A stretch of DNA of 64,000 bases from Pyricularia pennisetigena (lineage: Eukaryota > Ascomycota > Sordariomycetes > Magnaporthales > Pyriculariaceae). The stretch is taken from the NCBI RefSeq assembly GCF_004337985.1, contig NC_043741.1, positions 3,596,953 through 3,660,952 of the forward strand, read 5' to 3'. The position numbers and the translations under genes were made by a program. Positions within the stretch are counted from its first letter, which is position 1; every line of letters begins with the position of its first letter. The notes under the pieces were generated by a model. The model was not told the DNA's origin, did not search any database, and saw only the letters and a program-made list of their open reading frames with translations. Below are positions 59,915 to 64,000 of this stretch, piece by piece.

Positions 59915-62900
59915 ATGTCAACGTCACCTCGCAGCCACCCTCAGCAACGGCCATACTACAAGCAAGAACAGCACCACGACTACCAATACCGGCATCCACC
60001 ATCGTCGCCTCACCATCATCATCGAGCTAAGCGCCCGAGACCGTTGTCCCCGGGCCCAGAGACGCAAGACACGCCGCCGCCGTCCGCCTCAGCCTCGGCC
60101 AGTGTACCCTCACCCGTCAGCGAGGACGCTCAAGGTGCCAGCAGCATCAATGGGTCTATTACCACCATACCCGGCCAAAGCAGCAATTTCCGCAACGTTA
60201 GCGCATGCTCGAGATGCCGCGCGCGCAAGAATCGCTGTGACCAGAGGTTACCTAACTGTACGGGCTGCGAGAAGGCCGGCGTGGATTGCATTGGCTATGA
60301 TCCCATAACTAAGCGGGAGGTCCCACGAAGGTTAGTTACGTCATCCTTAATGCCTTATACCTCGGTGCCCCCGGTTGAGCCTATCACGGTGCATCGGTTT
60401 CAACGCTGTCTTGTATATTATTCTATTGTTTGCTGTCATGGACAAGCATCATCGTGTACCTGCCACAGGCTACTTCAACTCTTATTGTCGGATTATGAAA
60501 TTGCGATCCACATTGACAACGTGAATGCGCGTGCAGTTATATCTTCTTTCTCGAGAATCGCGTCCTATCACTAGAGACTTTGTTAGAATCCAAAGGAATC
60601 CCGTTCCCCAAGGCCGATAAGCTCAGGCTGTATAGTGGCGCAGCCGATAGGCCAACTCCATCGACACAACCGCTAAATCAGGGTGTACAAACCGATGCTT
60701 TGCCAGCAGCCCTTGACCAACGTCACAAAGCAGGAGGTTCATGCTGTCATACGAGCTGCCAAGTCCAACGCCATGTAAAAGGTCCAGCATCCCCCTCAAC
60801 AGCGGAACCAGCAACGTCAAATTACCGTTTTCATGGCGCCATATCTGCGACAAACCCACCTGAGACTGCGCAACTGGCGCCATCTCACTGGCGCGAGTTC
60901 TCAGAGCGGGATGAACGAGCTGAATTTTCCAGATCTGTCGCCAAGAGGGATCGCGATGGCGGCGGATCCATGAGAGAGTCTTTCTTTGGGTTGCATACCA
61001 ATTCGCTACGCCATCCGGTGCGCCAGGCCGAGTTCCCAGGAAAAGAAGTAGGCCTTCGTTTGGTCGAGCTTTACTTTCAACATGCTAACCCCCAGATTCC
61101 CATCCTACATCGTGCCGAATTCATGGAAATTTTTCATCAAGCATACACTGCTGAAGGATCTGTGCGGGACCGCGAGCTGTGCTTGCTGCACATGGTTTTT
61201 GCGATTGGCAGCGCCCAGAGCCTGGGAGACTCGGCCGACCCGGACGATGGCGAAAAGCAGTACCAGCCTGAAGAGTACTATGCCAGCGCCAAGGAGCATT
61301 TCCTGACATGTTCAAGGATCACAGGCATACGTGCGGGGAACGAAACCGAGCGGCATTTGACGGCCCTTGAATACCTTCAAATACATCTGCTGAAAGCCAG
61401 TTTTGCTCTTCTAAGGCCTGTATCCCCAGGACTGTGGTACATCACTGGCGAGGCGATGAGGTTGGCAGTCGATCTCGGGCTACATTTTGAGCAGGGCAAC
61501 GAGCCTCAATTCAGGGTCGATAACGCTAGAAGACAAGGCGATAGAGAGGCCGACCGGGATAGGGGAACACGAGAGTACATGCGTGACCGGCGGCGCAGGC
61601 TCTGGTGGTGTGCATATTCTCTTGATCGGCTTATAAGCATTTGCGTCGGGCGGCCATTGGGGGTTAGCGATCAGGTCATCACTACCCCGTTCCCGTCTCT
61701 GGCGGATGACAGATTCATTACTCCACAAGGAATCATAATACCGCCGTCGGGCGAAACGGCCGGGCCGAGCTACAAGTTTGTCGCTCAACATTACTTCCGG
61801 CTGCGGTTGTTGCAGTCGGAAATAGTGCAAGCGCTACAGATACAGCAAGCTCAAGCGGCCTGCCAGCAGCGCATGGACACCAAGATGGCCTCCCCATTCC
61901 CGGCCCAGTTCGCTTCGTTTCGTGATTGGAGAAGAGACATTGAAAAGCGTCTCGCTGACTGGAGGGATAGTGCACCCACAAAGGAGCAAACCGGAGTCGA
62001 CTTTTCCACCGAGTTCCTTGAGGTTAACTACTGGCAGGTCATCATCTTTCTCCTCAGACAGAGCCTACCTATACCCAACGACTTCCGTAAAGAGTACCAT
62101 ATCTTCAAAGAGTTCAACAGCCCAAGCATACACAATGTTGAGCTTCGAGAAGATCAAGAGGCCGTATACGTCAAGGTTGCAGAAGCCGGGGCCAAGATTT
62201 TGAAACTATACAACCGTCTAAACCAGCGAGGAGTCGTGAACTATACTTATCTGGCCACGCACTACGTCTACATGTCAGGAATCTACTACCTCTATGCAAT
62301 CTGGCACTCGGCTCAGGTCAGGAGCAATACTGTGAGTGTCGCCCCGCGAGGAAATTGTCAAATATCTATTCGAAATAAAAGGGAACGCATGAGGCTAACA
62401 TCCTTGCGCACCTGTCTCCAGTTGCTCGATGAGATAAACGATACGATTGCAAGAGGGCACACTGTTTTCACTGCTCTCATCCCCAAATGTCCCCCCGCCG
62501 AACGATGCAGAGACGCATTTGATCGAATGGCAAAAGCAACCGTCAAGAGGGCCATGATGCAGGGTGGTTTTGCACCAGCCCTCGTGCGGCAGGCGGAGAA
62601 TGAACGACAACATCGCTTTCTACCAGAGGCTACTAGTCCAGCACATAGCCCACATGCACTTAAAAACGAGGAACGATGGTCGACACGAACCTACAGCCCA
62701 ACAAACCTCCATCGGATCGGGGATGCAAGCAGTAACACACCTTACAGCCGCTCCCATTATCAAGAGGGCAGCTACATCGCCACACTACCGTCGCCTCCAG
62801 GACACGCTTTGCGGCTACCACAGCCACGTTCGATGCATTGCGACGGCTTGATGAAGCTCGAGAACGAGGCATTTGGGCCTTCCATGCAACAATCAAGCAG

Positions 62901-63441
62901 TCTCGACGGAAGCCTGGGCTCAATACGCCCGCACGACTCTCAAGGAGCCGGCGAGGACGTCAAAGCAGTCGCGACGGCTGCAGACGCTATGGTGTCGACA
63001 TTTTTCTCCCAGCAACAGACGCGGAGACACTCAGCTTCATCTCCCACCGGGGCGCCGAATCTACCGCCCCCACCCACGCATCTATTGAGACCGCACTCTG
63101 GATTGCCCAACGGAATGGAAGTGTTGATTGCTACGCCACAGATCCAGCTTCAGCCACAACACCATCATCGCCACCATCACCACCTTCCTCCAACGCCCAA
63201 CAGTTATCAGCCGGGAATGATGAACTGTGAGGAGCCGCAGGGAATGGACTTCATGCAGAGCCTTATGGCAGTGGCACCCCCCGGTAGCGATCCCTTCATG
63301 GATCTCCAGATGAACTTTGGCTTTGGTGCCGGCTGGGGAGGCCAGTATCAAGACTTTAGCGATGGATCACAGGTAGACCTTCTTGGAGGTTTCTGGGCCG
63401 ATAGACAGCAGGGTGGTTTTGCCGGTGGTGGGGGACTTTAA
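59915..63441 (+). CDS. Zn2Cys6 (GAL4-type) transcription factor, Ppr1/UaY-like layout
   Basis: Nuclear transcription factor. Exons 59915-60330, 60537-62331 and 62422-63441 give about 1076 residues. A His/Pro/Gln/Ser-rich N-terminus precedes the binuclear zinc cluster near residues 95-120, C-x2-C-x6-C-x6-C-x2-C-x6-C (starting CSRCRARKNRC). The linker YDPITKREVPRSYIFFLENR continues into the dimerisation coiled coil (VLSLETLLESKGIPF), which spans intron 1. A fungal-specific transcription factor domain follows (IPILHRAEFMEIFHQAY, RRRLWWCAYSLDRLISICVG RPL, WHSAQVRSN). The C-terminus is low complexity with poly-His and a Gly-rich end. Intron 2 (62332-62421: GTGAGT, GGCTAAC, TCCAG) is 90 nt with no stop, so the frame stays open if it is retained. 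The regulated pathway is unknown. Confidence 0.92.
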
Positions 63442-64000
63442 GGCGTTTATCCAGCTTTTTTCTTTTTCTTTTTCTTTTTCTTTTTCTTTTTTGTATTCGT
63501 TCTGATCTACTTTCCCTCTTTTTTTTTCTTGGATATGCTGGCTATTGTTGTTTTTCATATACCCTTTGTGCGTGCCGGTGGATCTATTTGTCATGTTATG
63601 CTGTATTTTTGCGATTCTGGCTTAGGTCTCCATACGGCCGCTGGCTCATCGAAGCTACTGACGTACATAGCAGACGAAGAGGCGTCGACTCTGAACGCTT
63701 TTGAAATGAAGGCATCTTCACTCATGATGATTTAGTCTCAATCTATTAGCCCATGAAATATGGTTTGGTCGAACTAGCCTAGGCTCCCCAATATCTTTAG
63801 GCTGTTCGCCTGTGAAATTGGTACTTGGGGATAGGTAACAGAAAACTAACTCGGTCTTGAAGGAATACTCAATGAACCACCTAAAATTTTGATCTCTTCC
63901 CAGCAAGCAGAGTCATGAAAGAAACAAAGAAAAGAATTTATAACCCTCTGGATAAAATGAAAATCGACAGCTCGTCAATGGAAGAGAAAGAACTGTCAAA
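63442..64000. other. 3' flank with CTTTTT repeats
   Basis: Downstream of the Zn2Cys6 gene. It begins with a run of CTTTTT hexamers (about 63454-63492). No gene is seen up to the window end. Confidence 0.6.

Noticed and set aside
1..64000. CRISPR array, operon or secondary-metabolite cluster
   Set aside because: No spaced direct repeats; the genes are intron-containing, individually promoted and functionally unrelated, with no polyketide or peptide synthase.

Overview
The window is nuclear DNA of a filamentous ascomycete, most likely a Sordariomycete. The coding evidence is multi-exon genes with short introns (GTRNGT donor, CTAAY branch site, YAG acceptor), a VIB-1-type Ndt80 transcription factor, a GAL4-type regulator and a fungal MscL channel. 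Intergenic DNA is long and full of homopolymers, CT tracts and TAGGTACC-like motifs. A roughly 475 bp tRNA-headed SINE with a perfect 15 bp target duplication recalls the 0.47 kb Mg-SINE of Magnaporthe. A Magnaporthales relative is therefore my guess, but only an inference.

Layout. 0.1-7.2 kb is a compact housekeeping block: a Glo3-type ArfGAP (+), a nitronate monooxygenase (-), and a fused HPPK-dihydropteroate synthase for folate synthesis (+). 7.2-28.8 kb is gene-poor. It holds one clear gene, the Ndt80/PhoG-family regulator VIB-1 (-), whose reconstructed 5' end spreads over small exons and introns of about 0.6 and 1.7 kb. 28.8-44.7 kb is gene-dense: an uncharacterised fungal protein (+), an MscL channel (+), a 31-residue membrane microprotein candidate (-), the PTS2 receptor Pex7 (-), a CUE/AlkB-like/GRF-zinc-finger protein (+), an uncharacterised single-pass membrane protein (-), an AKTIP/FTS-like E2 variant (-) and a CCDC124/Lso2-family ribosome-binding protein (-). 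44.7-55.2 kb is a second gene-poor block carrying the SINE and many simple repeats. 55.2-63.4 kb holds an MFS transporter (+) and a large Zn2Cys6 transcription factor (+).

The genes are not an operon or a biosynthetic cluster; they serve vesicle and endosome traffic, folate synthesis, peroxisome import, nucleic-acid repair, translation and transcriptional control. The most striking local observation is the last intron of the MscL gene. Its sequence fits a spliceosomal twin intron (stwintron): excising an internal 68 nt intron creates the donor of the outer intron, and only this two-step path restores the C-terminal zinc ribbon. All exon structures were built by eye from splice signals and reading-frame phase; no transcript data or database search was available.
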